From Algoriphagus winogradskyi (lineage in GTDB: Bacteria; Bacteroidota; Bacteroidia; Cytophagales; Cyclobacteriaceae): 64,000 nt of DNA. The position numbers and the translations under genes were made by a program. Shown piece by piece: positions 1 to 9,608 of the stretch. The notes under the pieces were generated by a model. It saw only the letters and a list, made by a program, of their open reading frames with translations. It had not been told where the DNA came from and made no database searches. The stretch covers positions 992,001 to 1,056,000 of the forward strand of contig NZ_FXUA01000001.1 of NCBI RefSeq assembly GCF_900182815.1. The letters run 5' to 3'. The first letter of the stretch is position 1, and the number at the start of each line of letters is the position of its first letter.

Positions 1-958
<958 letters not shown>

Positions 959-1981
959 CTAGTAATTGTGAAACACATTAATCTTTTCTCCAAAATCCTC
1001 CAATCCATCATCTCCAAAATCCAAATGAGTAACAAATCGAACTAAGTCCGGACCAAATTTTACAGCTTTGATTTCCCTGGCCGCAAGATTCTTTAAGAAC
1101 TCTTCCGGTGAAATTCTATCCAATCGGGCAATCACAATATTCGTAGCAACAGGAAAAACCTCCGAAACGAAAGGCAATTTTGACAACATGACCCCGAGAG
1201 TTCTTGCTCGAGCATGATCTTCTTTCAACCTATTCACATGAATATCCAAAGCATAAATTCCAGCAGCCGCCAAGAATCCAGCCTGACGCATTCCACCGCC
1301 CCAAGACTTTCTGACTTTTCTCGCTCGCTTGATATCAGCTGATGAACCAAGGAGCAATGAGCCTACTGGGCAGCCTAGCCCTTTGCTCAAGCAAATAGAA
1401 ATCGTATCAAACTGAGCCCCCCAGTCTGCTGGACTTTCTTCAGTTTCTACAAGTGCATTAAATAAACGAGCTCCATCCAAGTGCAGTTTCAGCCCATGAT
1501 CATCGCATACTTTACGGATTGGCTTGACTTCATCTAGTGTATAAATACTCCCCCCACCCTTATTCATTGTATTTTCCAGAGAAACCAAGGTGGTCTCAGG
1601 CGCATGTACATCGTCAGGATTAATTGATGCTTTGATCTGATCAGCGGTGATTTTCCCCAGATTGCCATCTAACAATTTTACGGAAGCAAGGGAATTTGCC
1701 ATAATCCCGCCACCTTCATAGAGGTAAACATGAGAATATTTATGGCAAATCACTTCAGTCTGAATTCGGGTATGCAATCGGATTGCGATCTGATTGGTCA
1801 TCGTCCCTGAAGGACAGTAAAGAGCAGCCTGCATCCCAAATAGCTTGGCAGCTTTCTCTTCTAATGCATTCACAGTCGGGTCTTCCCCAAAAACATCGTC
1901 TCCAACAGGCGCAGAAAACATCGCTTCCTTCATTCCTGCTGTAGGTTTTGTCACCGTATCGCTTCTTAAGTCAATTATCAT
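959..1981 (-). CDS. ltaE: Low-specificity L-threonine aldolase
   Basis: PLP-dependent fold-type I enzyme that splits L-threonine or L-allo-threonine into glycine and acetaldehyde in the cytoplasm. The start is typical of the family (MIIDLRSDTVTKPT). PSGTMTNQ (57-64) lies in the cofactor phosphate region, HLDGAR (167-172) carries the Asp that contacts the PLP ring, and SKGLGCPVGS supplies the PLP lysine at about K200. Length (340 aa) is normal. The ATG overlaps the TGA of the upstream phosphodiesterase by four bases, so the two are probably translationally coupled. No functional link between them is evident. Which threonine stereoisomer is preferred cannot be read from sequence. Confidence 0.92.
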   Translation of the reverse strand: MIIDLRSDTVTKPTAGMKEAMFSAPVGDDVFGEDPTVNALEEKAAKLFGMQAALYCPSGTMTNQIAIRLHTRIQTEVICHKYSHVYLYEGGGIMANSLASVKLLDGNLGKITADQIKASINPDDVHAPETTLVSLENTMNKGGGSIYTLDEVKPIRKVCDDHGLKLHLDGARLFNALVETEESPADWGAQFDTISICLSKGLGCPVGSLLLGSSADIKRARKVRKSWGGGMRQAGFLAAAGIYALDIHVNRLKEDHARARTLGVMLSKLPFVSEVFPVATNIVIARLDRISPEEFLKNLAAREIKAVKFGPDLVRFVTHLDFGDDGLEDFGEKINVFHNY

Positions 1982-2940
1982 TTTTTGAAATACTTGGATT
2001 TAGAACTTTTTGATGGAGCCAAAGTCTTGATGGCAGCTGCAGCTTCTATGGGACGATCAGTCGCCAGAATATCCGCACCTTTCTGCACAAAACTCGCATA
2101 CAACTGATCTCCGCGAGCAATGGCTCTACCATCTAGGTTACCCAAAACGCCCAAAATAGTAAACACTCCTTTTTCATGTAAGGCTTTATTAAATTCTTGT
2201 GGACGCTCTGCTACTCCTGTAAAAGCAATAACTCTAGTCCAAGGAATCCCTGTTTCTTCAAATCGTTGGATTTCCTCTTCGTTTCGAATAGTCACCGACA
2301 GCATCAATTCAGGAGCCATGAAATGAAGCTTTTTGGCTGCTGCAAATGAATAGGTGATCAAAGCCGCATGAGCTTCAGAACCAGTATTCCGAACTACCTC
2401 AACTATCCTTTCATACGGAACAGACTGTTTGATATCGACTGTTAAAAGTGCTTTCCCCTTAGACCAAATCAAAGCTTCTTCAAAGGTTGGCACCTTGAAA
2501 TCGGTAACATTCCCATCTTCATCTTTCAGAAAAAGGGCTTGAATCTCTTCATAGGTGGCATTACTCACTAACCCTTTACCAGTCGTAGTTCTGTCCAATT
2601 TATCGTCATGCATAAGAACCAAAATACCATCTTTGGTCATGGCCACGTCCAACTCGATAATGGTAGGAGTGTATTTCACCACATTGGCAAAAGTCTCAAT
2701 TGCATTTTCAGGAAACCCAGAATATGGTCCGCCTCGATGTGCGGAAACCATAGGAATGCGATCCGAAGTCCAGGTATAAAAGTCCCGAGCTTCCTCTATA
2801 CTACCTAATTGAATGTAATTATTAGATACTTCCTCTACTTTAGATTCTGCAGCAACTAATTCCTTTTGGTCTGCTGGCTTTTGGCTGCATGAACCAAAAA
2901 ATACTAGCAGGAGCGGAATCCATAAAAACTTATTCTTCAT
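1978..2940 (-). CDS. Glycerophosphodiester phosphodiesterase, lipoprotein
   Basis: GDPD-family TIM-barrel enzyme that releases sn-glycerol-3-phosphate from glycerophosphodiesters, probably at the cell envelope. A lipobox (LVFFGSC, Cys18) predicts a lipid anchor. Catalytic and metal residues are in place: H68-R69 in SAHRGG, E78-N79 in PENAIE, E96 and D98 in IELDV, and H111 in LMHDD. After the core, ADILATDRPIEA is the usual family ending. It is the middle gene of an overlapping set: its start lies inside the 3' end of the DUF2721 gene, and its stop overlaps the threonine aldolase start. The substrate headgroup is unknown. Confidence 0.88.
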   Translation of the reverse strand: MKNKFLWIPLLLVFFGSCSQKPADQKELVAAESKVEEVSNNYIQLGSIEEARDFYTWTSDRIPMVSAHRGGPYSGFPENAIETFANVVKYTPTIIELDVAMTKDGILVLMHDDKLDRTTTGKGLVSNATYEEIQALFLKDEDGNVTDFKVPTFEEALIWSKGKALLTVDIKQSVPYERIVEVVRNTGSEAHAALITYSFAAAKKLHFMAPELMLSVTIRNEEEIQRFEETGIPWTRVIAFTGVAERPQEFNKALHEKGVFTILGVLGNLDGRAIARGDQLYASFVQKGADILATDRPIEAAAAIKTLAPSKSSKSKYFKK

Positions 2941-3388
2941 CTTTTTTCGAATCTTTTTTGAATATAAAGTCTAGACCAGAGCTCCTCTTTCTGAAAATTT
3001 CTTCCATGTCTGCCAATTCCAGATTTAAAGCTTTGGTAGATATTTGGATCTCAATCAATGACAATCCAAGTGAAATCAGTAGTGACAACATGCTTCCTAC
3101 GAACACCCAATTCGCTACCATGGTATAACCTCGAAATAGTAAATACATGCAAATGATGCATGATAAAAAGCTGAAAACCCCGAAGAGTTGCATGTTTTTG
3201 ATGAGGGTAAGTCGTCGACGCAAATTATGAATCTGCTCTACTATTATTTCCTGATTAGAGGCCTCCATATAGTTTTTATGTAATCCTCTGATCAAGCTAG
3301 CTATAGCCAGAAACCTATTTGTGTAAGCTAGCATTAAGAGTGTGATTGCCGAAAAAAGTAAGGCAGGCGTTGAGAGTTGGAGTTCCAT
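2930..3388 (-). CDS. DUF2721 family membrane protein
   Basis: A 152-residue integral membrane protein of a widespread uncharacterised family. An N-terminal hydrophobic helix (about 8-32) is followed by a basic amphipathic stretch (HNLRRRLTLIKNM) and two closely spaced membrane helices (about 68-115). The tail is charged and lysine-rich, predicted cytoplasmic. It is the promoter-proximal gene of the set with the phosphodiesterase and threonine aldolase and overlaps the former by 11 bases. No enzymatic residues are apparent. The family has no established function and I infer none. Confidence 0.75.
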   Translation of the reverse strand: MELQLSTPALLFSAITLLMLAYTNRFLAIASLIRGLHKNYMEASNQEIIVEQIHNLRRRLTLIKNMQLFGVFSFLSCIICMYLLFRGYTMVANWVFVGSMLSLLISLGLSLIEIQISTKALNLELADMEEIFRKRSSGLDFIFKKDSKKDEE

Positions 3389-3481
3389 AGGCGAAAGTTA
3401 ATAGATTAAAGATGCTTCTATTTCCCGAAAATGAAAAAACCTACGCCTTTCTGAGTCGACAAACCAGAAAATTATTTGCTA

Positions 3482-4177
3482 CTAAAACTTATGGTGTAAA
3501 CTAACTTGTAATTGCCCTTTGCTCCAGGCATCAGTGGTCTGCAACATCCAGCCAGATTGCACTCTAAGATTAGATAACAAGCCATATCCCCCACCAAGGT
3601 ATAATCGATTTCTATCAAATAGCTCAACCGTTCTTCCTCCACCAATATCACGTTGACCATTAATGAAAATCTCATTGTACAGAGCCAGATAGACAATTCC
3701 TTTTTCCAAAGCAAAACCATTTAATGGAATATTGAGAAAAAGATTGTAGCGATATCTGGTCCGAAGATCCTGCGACTCCACCCATCTTTGCTCATACCTA
3801 ATTCGATGAGTGAACAGAAATCTGCTACCTACTTTGCTGGGGAAAAGAGCTTCTTGATAAACTCTATTTTCCATTACAGTGACGTCAGACTCACCAAATG
3901 CCCCAGTCGTAATATTGGCATAACCTAAGGTGAATAAAATATCAGCGTTTTTTGGTGTGTAAGTAAGGCCAGACCTAAGAAGCAACTGTTCCAAATCACT
4001 TACTGGACTCCAAAGTCTAAGCTGCATATCTCCCTGAATACCGAATTGAGAATTTTTAAAAGATTTATTATAAAAATACATGTACCACGCACCCAGTTGA
4101 TCTTCATCTGGACCAGATTGAGCAAAGGAAGCCACGGACAACGCAGAAAGAAAGAGACTGAATACTAACTTTTTCAT
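3482..4177 (-). CDS. DUF2490 family outer-membrane beta-barrel protein
   Basis: A 231-residue protein with a cleavable signal peptide (about 1-20, ending SFAQ). Its alternating amphipathic strands are rich in Tyr, Arg and Leu (QGDMQLRLW, THRIRYEQRW, RYRYNLFLNIPL) and it ends in HHKF, as outer-membrane barrels often do. The opening EDQLGAWYMYFYN matches the DUF2490 start as I know it. Members are common in Bacteroidota and lack a proven role. It stands alone between the anti-sigma gene (terminator between) and the DUF2721 operon. Confidence 0.75.
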   Translation of the reverse strand: MKKLVFSLFLSALSVASFAQSGPDEDQLGAWYMYFYNKSFKNSQFGIQGDMQLRLWSPVSDLEQLLLRSGLTYTPKNADILFTLGYANITTGAFGESDVTVMENRVYQEALFPSKVGSRFLFTHRIRYEQRWVESQDLRTRYRYNLFLNIPLNGFALEKGIVYLALYNEIFINGQRDIGGGRTVELFDRNRLYLGGGYGLLSNLRVQSGWMLQTTDAWSKGQLQVSLHHKF

Positions 4178-4202
4178 AAGGTAAAACTGGTTGGATTTTC
4201 AC

Positions 4203-4235
4203 AAAATAAAAAAGCCTGCTCTTTTCAGAACAGGC
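4203..4235 (-). terminator. Rho-independent terminator after the sigma/anti-sigma operon
   Basis: GCCTG (4214-4218) pairs with CAGGC (4231-4235), extended by TCT/AGA across one mismatch. On the minus strand it is followed by a long T-rich run (complement of AAAATAAAAAA). It lies just past the anti-sigma stop. Confidence 0.75.
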
Positions 4236-4271
4236 AATTATAAATTAAATCACATTTTAAATTTCAAATTC

Positions 4272-5096
4272 TTAGGCCACTTCTCCCAGCACAACCAATT
4301 TCTCCAAAGTAGGAGCTTTTGATCCACCTTTAGGTTCTATGGTAATAGCAAATGCTCCAGCCTGTGCTACCGCCTCCATTTGTTGCAAAGTCAGTTTTTC
4401 ACCTGTGTTAACCAAACCAATTCCTACTGGCCCATCATCTCCAATAGCCCATAGCTGGTAGTCAAACTCCTCACTGAGTTCATTCAGGTTATTTACTGCG
4501 ATAAATACTTCTTGTGCATTTTGATCCCAAAGCACATCGACTCTGGCATCTTTCTGCATATCAAATCCCTCACCTTTCATTTCAATTCGCTTGAAATCTC
4601 CAGCTACAAATTTATCAAGTCGGCTGTCTGCCTCTTTATATTGCTGATTTACCTGATTCAGATTATCAGCCATTACGCTCTGATCCTGAAGCAAGGCAGT
4701 AAATTGATCGTTTCTCTCCTGATACTTATCTGCATAATAGAATGCTGCACCCGAGGCCACAATTGCGGCAATAGAAGCAGCAATAGCAAATGGTTTCCAA
4801 GGGCTACTGATCGGAATAACTTTAGTTTGCGATGAAGATGAGCTAGACTTAGATTCTTCCTTTAAAATAAAATCCTTCTCAAGTGTAGAGAAAATTTTAT
4901 CCTTCACTTTCTGAGATGGGACTGCGCCAGTCATGTCGTCAAAGGCGAACATTGTCTCCTCCAATTCATCCAGCTCACGCTGAATCTCAGGGTGCGTCTT
5001 TGCCAGGCTCAACACCTCCTCACGCTCTCGCTCCGTCAACTCTCCTAAAAGGAAAAGCTCCAGTTTACCTGACGATATGTATGATTGAATATCCAC
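4272..5096 (-). CDS. Anti-sigma factor, RskA type
   Basis: Membrane-anchored anti-sigma factor, inferred to bind the sigma factor encoded just upstream. The N-terminal third (1-75) is a helical, Glu-rich cytoplasmic region matching the anti-sigma domain (KLELFLLGELTEREREEV). A serine-rich linker leads to one membrane helix (about 102-122). The outer part carries the RskA C-terminal fold (VFIAVNNLNEL, YQLWAIGDDGPVGIGLV). The start codon is GTG, whose G is the last base of the sigma factor TAG stop (TAGTG). That arrangement suggests coupled translation and fixed stoichiometry. The inducing signal is not visible. Confidence 0.87.
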   Translation of the reverse strand: MDIQSYISSGKLELFLLGELTEREREEVLSLAKTHPEIQRELDELEETMFAFDDMTGAVPSQKVKDKIFSTLEKDFILKEESKSSSSSSQTKVIPISSPWKPFAIAASIAAIVASGAAFYYADKYQERNDQFTALLQDQSVMADNLNQVNQQYKEADSRLDKFVAGDFKRIEMKGEGFDMQKDARVDVLWDQNAQEVFIAVNNLNELSEEFDYQLWAIGDDGPVGIGLVNTGEKLTLQQMEAVAQAGAFAITIEPKGGSKAPTLEKLVVLGEVA

Positions 5097-5629
5097 TAGA
5101 TTCTTGCTACATTTTTTTTCAACACTTGTATGGCCGCTCTCACCCTGGACTTGACGGTGCCTAGAGGTATATCGAATTCCTCCGATACCTCAGAATGTGT
5201 ATATCCTTTGAAGTAAATATACTCGACAATGAACTTCTGATCATCGTTAAGTTCGATCATTAGTTCTTTCACTCCGATTCCGTCTATTTGTTCTTGGGTT
5301 CCTGATTGGCTCTCCATTCCATATACGAAGTCGTCTATTGTGTTGGTCTTACCGGATTGTGAAATTTCTTTGGAGCGTAGTTTATCAATGGCTGAATTAC
5401 GGCAAATATTGGCCATCCATGTATATAAACGGCCTTTTGACTCATCGTAACGATCTATTTTTTTAGTGATTTTAACAAAAGCATCATGAAAAACTTCCTC
5501 TGCGATGTCCTTGTCAAAGACTATTCTGGAGATCACCGCATAGAGAGCTCTGGAATATTTGTCGTACAAATACTCAGTGGTCTTTCTGTCTTTTGCCCTT
5601 AGCCCGGCGATGATTTGTTCTTCCTGCAA
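5096..5629 (-). CDS. ECF RNA polymerase sigma factor
   Basis: Group IV sigma-70 factor, 177 aa. Region 2 is recognisable (EVFHDAFVKITKKIDRYD, then LYTWMANICRNSAIDKLRS), and region 4 has a helix-turn-helix (YTHSEVSEEFDIPLGTVKSR, near residue 150). It directs RNA polymerase to a regulon that cannot be deduced here. No in-frame ATG precedes the conserved domain, and the frame opens with TTG (5627-5629), so a TTG start is likely. The partner anti-sigma gene follows with a one-base overlap. Weak start codons on both genes may keep expression low. Confidence 0.88.
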   Translation of the reverse strand: MQEEQIIAGLRAKDRKTTEYLYDKYSRALYAVISRIVFDKDIAEEVFHDAFVKITKKIDRYDESKGRLYTWMANICRNSAIDKLRSKEISQSGKTNTIDDFVYGMESQSGTQEQIDGIGVKELMIELNDDQKFIVEYIYFKGYTHSEVSEEFDIPLGTVKSRVRAAIQVLKKNVARI

Positions 5630-5666
5630 AAATCTATGGTTTGAAAAATTCTTCCCTAAAAGTAAA

Positions 5667-5696
5667 ACACAAGACCAATTGTTTTAGGTCTTGTGT
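5667..5696 (-). terminator. Rho-independent terminator after lpd
   Basis: A perfect 10-bp stem, ACACAAGACC / GGTCTTGTGT, has a 10-base loop. In the minus direction a T-rich tail follows, and T-rich sequence also follows on the plus strand. It separates lpd from the downstream sigma factor gene. Confidence 0.8.
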
Positions 5697-5719
5697 CTTT
5701 TATTTTCAAATTATTTATA

Positions 5720-7117
5720 TCAAAGGTGGATTACCTCATCATAAGCAGCGGCCGCAGCCTCCATAATCGCTTCTGACATGGTTGGGTGTGGATGCACTGT
5801 TTTGATCAATTCGTGACCAGTGGTTTCCAGTTTGCGGATAGCAACAATCTCTGCGATCATCTCAGTCACATTGTATCCTACCATATGTGCTCCTAGCAGT
5901 TCTCCGTATTTCTTATCGAATACTAGCTTTACAAAACCATCTTTTGCGCCAGCAGCAGATGCTTTTCCTGAAGCAGAGAATGGGAATTTACCGATTCTCA
6001 ACTCATAGCCTGCTTCCTTAGCTTTTGCTTCGGTCATACCTACAGATGCGATCTCAGGAGAGCAATAAGTACAGCCTGGGATATTTCCATAATCTAAAGG
6101 ATCAGGGTTCTGACCTGCGATTTTCTCTACACAGATAATTCCTTCAGCAGATGCTACGTGCGCCAATGCAGGACCAGGAATCACATCACCGATAGCATAA
6201 TAGCCAGGCATGTTTGTCTTATAGTACTCGTCAACTTTGATTTTGCCTTTGTCTACCAAGATTCCAACATCTTCCAAACCAATATTCTCCAAGTTTGAAA
6301 CAACTCCAGCAGCAGATAGCACAACATCACATTCAAGTGTTTCTTCACCTTTAGCTGTTTTGACGGTCACTTTACAGCCTGCCCCCTTGGTATCCACCGC
6401 AGTCACTTCTGATGAAGTCATGATGGTCATACCAGCTTTTTTGTAAAGTTTCTCCAAAGTCTTAGAAACTTCAGCGTCCTCCACAGGTACGATTCTATCC
6501 AAAAATTCTACTATGGTCACTTCTGCACCCATAGTAGCATAGAAATAGGCAAACTCAATTCCTATCGCTCCAGAACCAACAACTACCATTTTCTTTGGCA
6601 TCTTGTCCAACACCATCGCATCACGGTAACCGAGAATCTTTTTCTTATCGATTTTCATCGCTGGCAATTCTCTGGATCTAGCTCCGGTAGCGATGATGAT
6701 ATTATCAGCAGCATAGACAGTTTTCTTGTCTTCGCTATCGGTCACCTCTACCTTTTTACCCGGCTGGATTTTACCCCATCCTTTGATCACTTCGATCTTA
6801 TTTTTCTTCATTAGGAAGGTAACTCCCTTACTCATACCGTCAGCTACGCCACGGCTTCTTTTGACGATGCCGGTAAAATCAGCGCTGGCGTCTTTTACAG
6901 TAATGCCATAATCCGCTGCATGATTGATGTACTCGAATACCTGAGCACTTTTCAATAAAGCTTTGGTGGGAATACAACCCCAGTTAAGACAAATACCACC
7001 CAATTCCGCAGCTTCTACTACGGCAGTTTTTAAACCGAGTTGGGAAGCGCGGATAGCAGCCACATAGCCACCTGGTCCACTACCCACCACGATCACGTCA
7101 AATTTTGTCGAAGACAT
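5720..7117 (-). CDS. lpdA: Dihydrolipoyl dehydrogenase (E3)
   Basis: FAD-dependent E3 subunit that reoxidises dihydrolipoamide in pyruvate and 2-oxoglutarate dehydrogenase or related complexes, passing electrons to NAD+. The FAD motif VVGSGPGGYVAA is near residue 10. The redox-active disulfide is C43/C48 in GGICLNWGCIPTKALL. A second dinucleotide motif, VVGSGAIGIEFA, binds NAD. The C-terminal catalytic His-Glu pair is in TVHPHPTMSEAIMEA. Length (465 aa) is standard. No E1 or E2 genes are nearby. It is divergent from fabG, with a candidate -7 box 36 bases upstream of its ATG. Confidence 0.95.
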   Translation of the reverse strand: MSSTKFDVIVVGSGPGGYVAAIRASQLGLKTAVVEAAELGGICLNWGCIPTKALLKSAQVFEYINHAADYGITVKDASADFTGIVKRSRGVADGMSKGVTFLMKKNKIEVIKGWGKIQPGKKVEVTDSEDKKTVYAADNIIIATGARSRELPAMKIDKKKILGYRDAMVLDKMPKKMVVVGSGAIGIEFAYFYATMGAEVTIVEFLDRIVPVEDAEVSKTLEKLYKKAGMTIMTSSEVTAVDTKGAGCKVTVKTAKGEETLECDVVLSAAGVVSNLENIGLEDVGILVDKGKIKVDEYYKTNMPGYYAIGDVIPGPALAHVASAEGIICVEKIAGQNPDPLDYGNIPGCTYCSPEIASVGMTEAKAKEAGYELRIGKFPFSASGKASAAGAKDGFVKLVFDKKYGELLGAHMVGYNVTEMIAEIVAIRKLETTGHELIKTVHPHPTMSEAIMEAAAAAYDEVIHL

Positions 7118-7152
7118 ATCTATTTTGAGTTTTTATACGAGTTGAAACTAGG

Positions 7153-7160
7153 CAAAAATA
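7153..7160 (-). promoter_or_regulatory. Candidate Bacteroidota -7 box for lpdA
   Basis: On the minus strand these bases read TATTTTTG, matching the Bacteroidota -7 consensus TAnnTTTG, about 36 bases before the lpdA ATG. A convincing -33 TTTG is not seen, so this is tentative. Confidence 0.4.
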
Positions 7161-7380
7161 GGCCTTTTAGCTTCAGAAAAAAATTCCATTTCAATCGCGA
7201 TTATACTTCAAACGCCAATTCTGAACAGCTTACAGAGCTCTATAAAGAATATAATTTTACATTAAACACATTTAACATGTTTTTCATCCTATCCGCAGAG
7301 AATACTCAGAAAATTCACTCAGCAATTCTCATTTATTCGATAGATTCAAACACCCCACCTAAAAGTTTTAGCTTTTTTTC

Positions 7381-7388
7381 TAATTTTG
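7381..7388 (+). promoter_or_regulatory. Candidate Bacteroidota -7 box for fabG
   Basis: TAATTTTG fits TAnnTTTG and lies about 22 bases before the fabG ATG. No clear -33 element is visible. The short leader would leave little room for regulation. Confidence 0.4.
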
Positions 7389-7410
7389 GCCAAACAAAAT
7401 TTTAAACTCC

Positions 7411-8157
7411 ATGGGATTACTTTCAGGAAAAACGGCATTGATCACCGGCGCATCTAAAGGCATCGGAAGAGCAATCGCCCTCAGATATGCACAAGAAGGC
7501 GCAAATGTCGCTTTTACTTTTTTGTCAAGTGTGGAAAAAGGCCAAACACTCGAAAGAGAATTGGCAGCATATGGCATCAAAGCCAAGGGGTATAGGTCAG
7601 ATGCTTCGGATTTCAAAGCTGCAGAAGAATTAGTGAATGATGTGGTTGCAGAATTTGGCGGATTGGACGTCCTGATCAATAATGCCGGTATCACCCGCGA
7701 CAACCTATTGATGAGAATGACTGAGGAAGCTTGGGACGAAGTAATTGGCATCAATTTGAAATCCTGCTTCAACACTGTAAAAGCAGCAAATAGAACGATG
7801 ATGAAAGCTAAGTCAGGCTCTATTATCAATATCACTTCCGTAGTAGGCGCAAAAGGAAATGCTGGTCAAGCCAACTATGCGGCTTCGAAAGCTGGTATCA
7901 TCGGCTTTACCAAATCAATCGCTCTTGAGTTAGGCTCAAGAAATATCCGTTGCAATGCAATTGCGCCGGGATTTATTGAAACTGAAATGACTGAAGTTTT
8001 GGACGAGAAAACTGTCCAAGGCTGGAGAGACGGAATTCCTATGAAGCGGGGTGGCCGACCTGAAGAAGTGGCTGACGCTTGTGTATTCTTAGGGTCTGAA
8101 ATGAGTAGCTATATCTCAGGACAGGTGCTTCATGTGAATGGCGCGATGTATACTTAA
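7411..8157 (+). CDS. fabG: 3-oxoacyl-ACP reductase
   Basis: Short-chain dehydrogenase that reduces 3-oxoacyl-ACP with NADPH in fatty-acid elongation. The cofactor motif TGASKGIGRA (12-21), NNAG (90-93) and the catalytic N114, S143, Y156 and K160 are all in place. The C-terminal YISGQVLHVNGAMYT is typical of true FabG rather than a general SDR. Length (248 aa) is standard. It is monocistronic: divergent from lpdA and followed by a strong terminator. Other fab genes are absent, so a specialised SDR role cannot be fully excluded. Confidence 0.9.
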   Translation: MGLLSGKTALITGASKGIGRAIALRYAQEGANVAFTFLSSVEKGQTLERELAAYGIKAKGYRSDASDFKAAEELVNDVVAEFGGLDVLINNAGITRDNLLMRMTEEAWDEVIGINLKSCFNTVKAANRTMMKAKSGSIINITSVVGAKGNAGQANYAASKAGIIGFTKSIALELGSRNIRCNAIAPGFIETEMTEVLDEKTVQGWRDGIPMKRGGRPEEVADACVFLGSEMSSYISGQVLHVNGAMYT

Positions 8158-8192
8158 TCAATTTGAAATTTATTATTTGAAATTTGAGATTA

Positions 8193-8221
8193 AACGGCTG
8201 GAGAGATTCAGCCGTTTTTTT
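8193..8221 (+). terminator. Rho-independent terminator after fabG
   Basis: AACGGCTG (8193-8200), an 8-base loop and CAGCCGTT (8209-8216) are followed by a T-run. A near copy with a similar loop occurs at 8333-8360. Confidence 0.85.
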
Positions 8222-8227
8222 ATAGCA

Positions 8228-8325
8228 ACCTTTGAGGTGTCATTTCGAAGGAAGGATAACTGAGAAATCTCCTCGAAGTTTTTTATTTACATAAGACCTT
8301 CGAGGTTTGAGAAACCTCAAAGGTC
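8228..8325. repeat. REP-like palindromic repeats with ACCTTYGAGGT half-sites
   Basis: One half-site, ACCTTTGAGGT, starts at 8229. A near-perfect palindrome lies at 8295-8325, with arms GACCTTCGAGGTTT and AAACCTCAAAGGTC around a 3-base loop. Between them is a string resembling common bacterial intergenic repeats (TCATTTCGAAGGAAGG... GAGAAATCTCCTCGAAG). The same half-site recurs in the 9.7-9.87 kb gap. Function is unknown. Confidence 0.65.
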
Positions 8326-8332
8326 AGACGAA

Positions 8333-8360
8333 CGGCTGGAAAGATTCAGCCGCTTTTTTT
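8333..8360 (+). terminator. Second copy of the fabG-type terminator
   Basis: CGGCTG, loop GAAAGATT, CAGCCG is followed by a T-run. Sequence and loop nearly duplicate the terminator at 8193, suggesting a local duplication with the palindromic repeat captured between the copies. Confidence 0.6.
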
Positions 8361-8423
8361 GTTTTAACCGCGAAGTGAACGAAGTGACGCAAAGCGGTGG
8401 GATTCTAGTTATCCTCTATTTAT

Positions 8424-9572
8424 TCAATCCGCAAACCGACTTAAATCAATCTTATAAAACTCGTATTCATCTTCAGATTCCTGCTCGGGTTTATTGATAA
8501 ATAGACCTTCGGATGTTGAAAAAATATTCTCAAAACGGGTTCCTGGAGGGTAAACTACTTCGAGCTCTGCTCTCAGTTTCCATTCAGCATCATAAATCAA
8601 AAGTAGATATGTCCTTTCGTCCGAATACATTCTTTTGTGTGGATCTCTGATATCAGGATCAGGCCTTCTTTCCTTTATTAAAGTCAATCTGACGTTCATA
8701 TCTGTTGCTTGATCATGAACCAAATGATAATTTATTGCACCATTTTCAGGTCTTTTCCATGACCCTTTATTCTTATCTCCCTCATATTTATCTGGGAAAT
8801 ACGAAAGAGGGCTTAATGACTGCAGTTTCATTCTTTTTACTATCTCGCAGTCCTTGATCTGGTAAAGAGAATCTGAATAAGAAAACATACCCCATGATTT
8901 TCCATTTTCAACCATTCTGACCATCGCAGACGCTTGGGAGGAATTGGCATAAGACTCATCATAGGGAGCTTTAAAATCAGTTTTGCAAAGCCAGTTTCCT
9001 TGCTCATCAAACTTGACTATCCAAGCTGAAAAATCTAAGTCAAACCCAACTTTACCCATCCGCTGTGCCATAAAATCAAAAGGATTGTAGGTAATTTCAA
9101 ATTGATCAGAATTTACCTGATGTAAGGCATTGCCACTTAGGGGAAATGAAAAAAAAGTATTGGATTCAAAATCCTTCATATCCAATTGAAAACTGCTAAA
9201 CACAGTATCTGCTTTATAGATATTGGTATACCCCAAGGTATTGGTTGCGACTAGGTTGTTTTCATCAAAAGTTTTCGAAATATGGACTCTTCCTTTTAGT
9301 GACATTGGCCCTTCTGCGGGAATCTCAAAAGAACCAATTTTTCTTCCCGATCTAGAGTTATAATACTTAAAATGCCCATTCGATTCTGTATAAACAGCCT
9401 CATTTGAGTAATAATCCACCACTCCAAGAAACCCCATAAATCCAGTCTCTGAGTCCCGTTCAAAACTCATTTCTCCCAAGACAAAATCTTCAAGCTTACC
9501 TTGGATCGGCTCTTTTTCTTTGGAACAAGCAAAAAATGTAAAGACCAGTAGAAGAGAGAATAGATGTTTCAT
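8424..9572 (-). CDS. DUF4221-like lipoprotein
   Basis: A 382-residue predicted lipoprotein: LLLVFTFFAC puts the lipid-bearing Cys at about residue 16. The rest is a beta-rich chain of repeating segments (ESNGHFKYYNSRSGRKIGSF, WIVKFDEQGNWLCKTDF, LLLIYDAEWKLRAELEVVYPPG) that reads like a propeller of the DUF4221 family typical of Cytophagales. No catalytic residues are recognisable. It stands alone between two intergenic regions carrying the same palindromic repeats. The family name is from memory and could be a related 6-bladed propeller group. Confidence 0.6.
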   Translation of the reverse strand: MKHLFSLLLVFTFFACSKEKEPIQGKLEDFVLGEMSFERDSETGFMGFLGVVDYYSNEAVYTESNGHFKYYNSRSGRKIGSFEIPAEGPMSLKGRVHISKTFDENNLVATNTLGYTNIYKADTVFSSFQLDMKDFESNTFFSFPLSGNALHQVNSDQFEITYNPFDFMAQRMGKVGFDLDFSAWIVKFDEQGNWLCKTDFKAPYDESYANSSQASAMVRMVENGKSWGMFSYSDSLYQIKDCEIVKRMKLQSLSPLSYFPDKYEGDKNKGSWKRPENGAINYHLVHDQATDMNVRLTLIKERRPDPDIRDPHKRMYSDERTYLLLIYDAEWKLRAELEVVYPPGTRFENIFSTSEGLFINKPEQESEDEYEFYKIDLSRFAD

Positions 9573-9608
9573 TTACGAAATTTTAGAAGGATAACTAAAA
9601 ATAAATAA

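Noticed and set aside
7040..7405. 121-codon plus-strand frame before fabG
   Set aside because: It overlaps the lpdA 5' end antisense, and its peptide shows no domain features. The lpdA/fabG promoter region explains the space.
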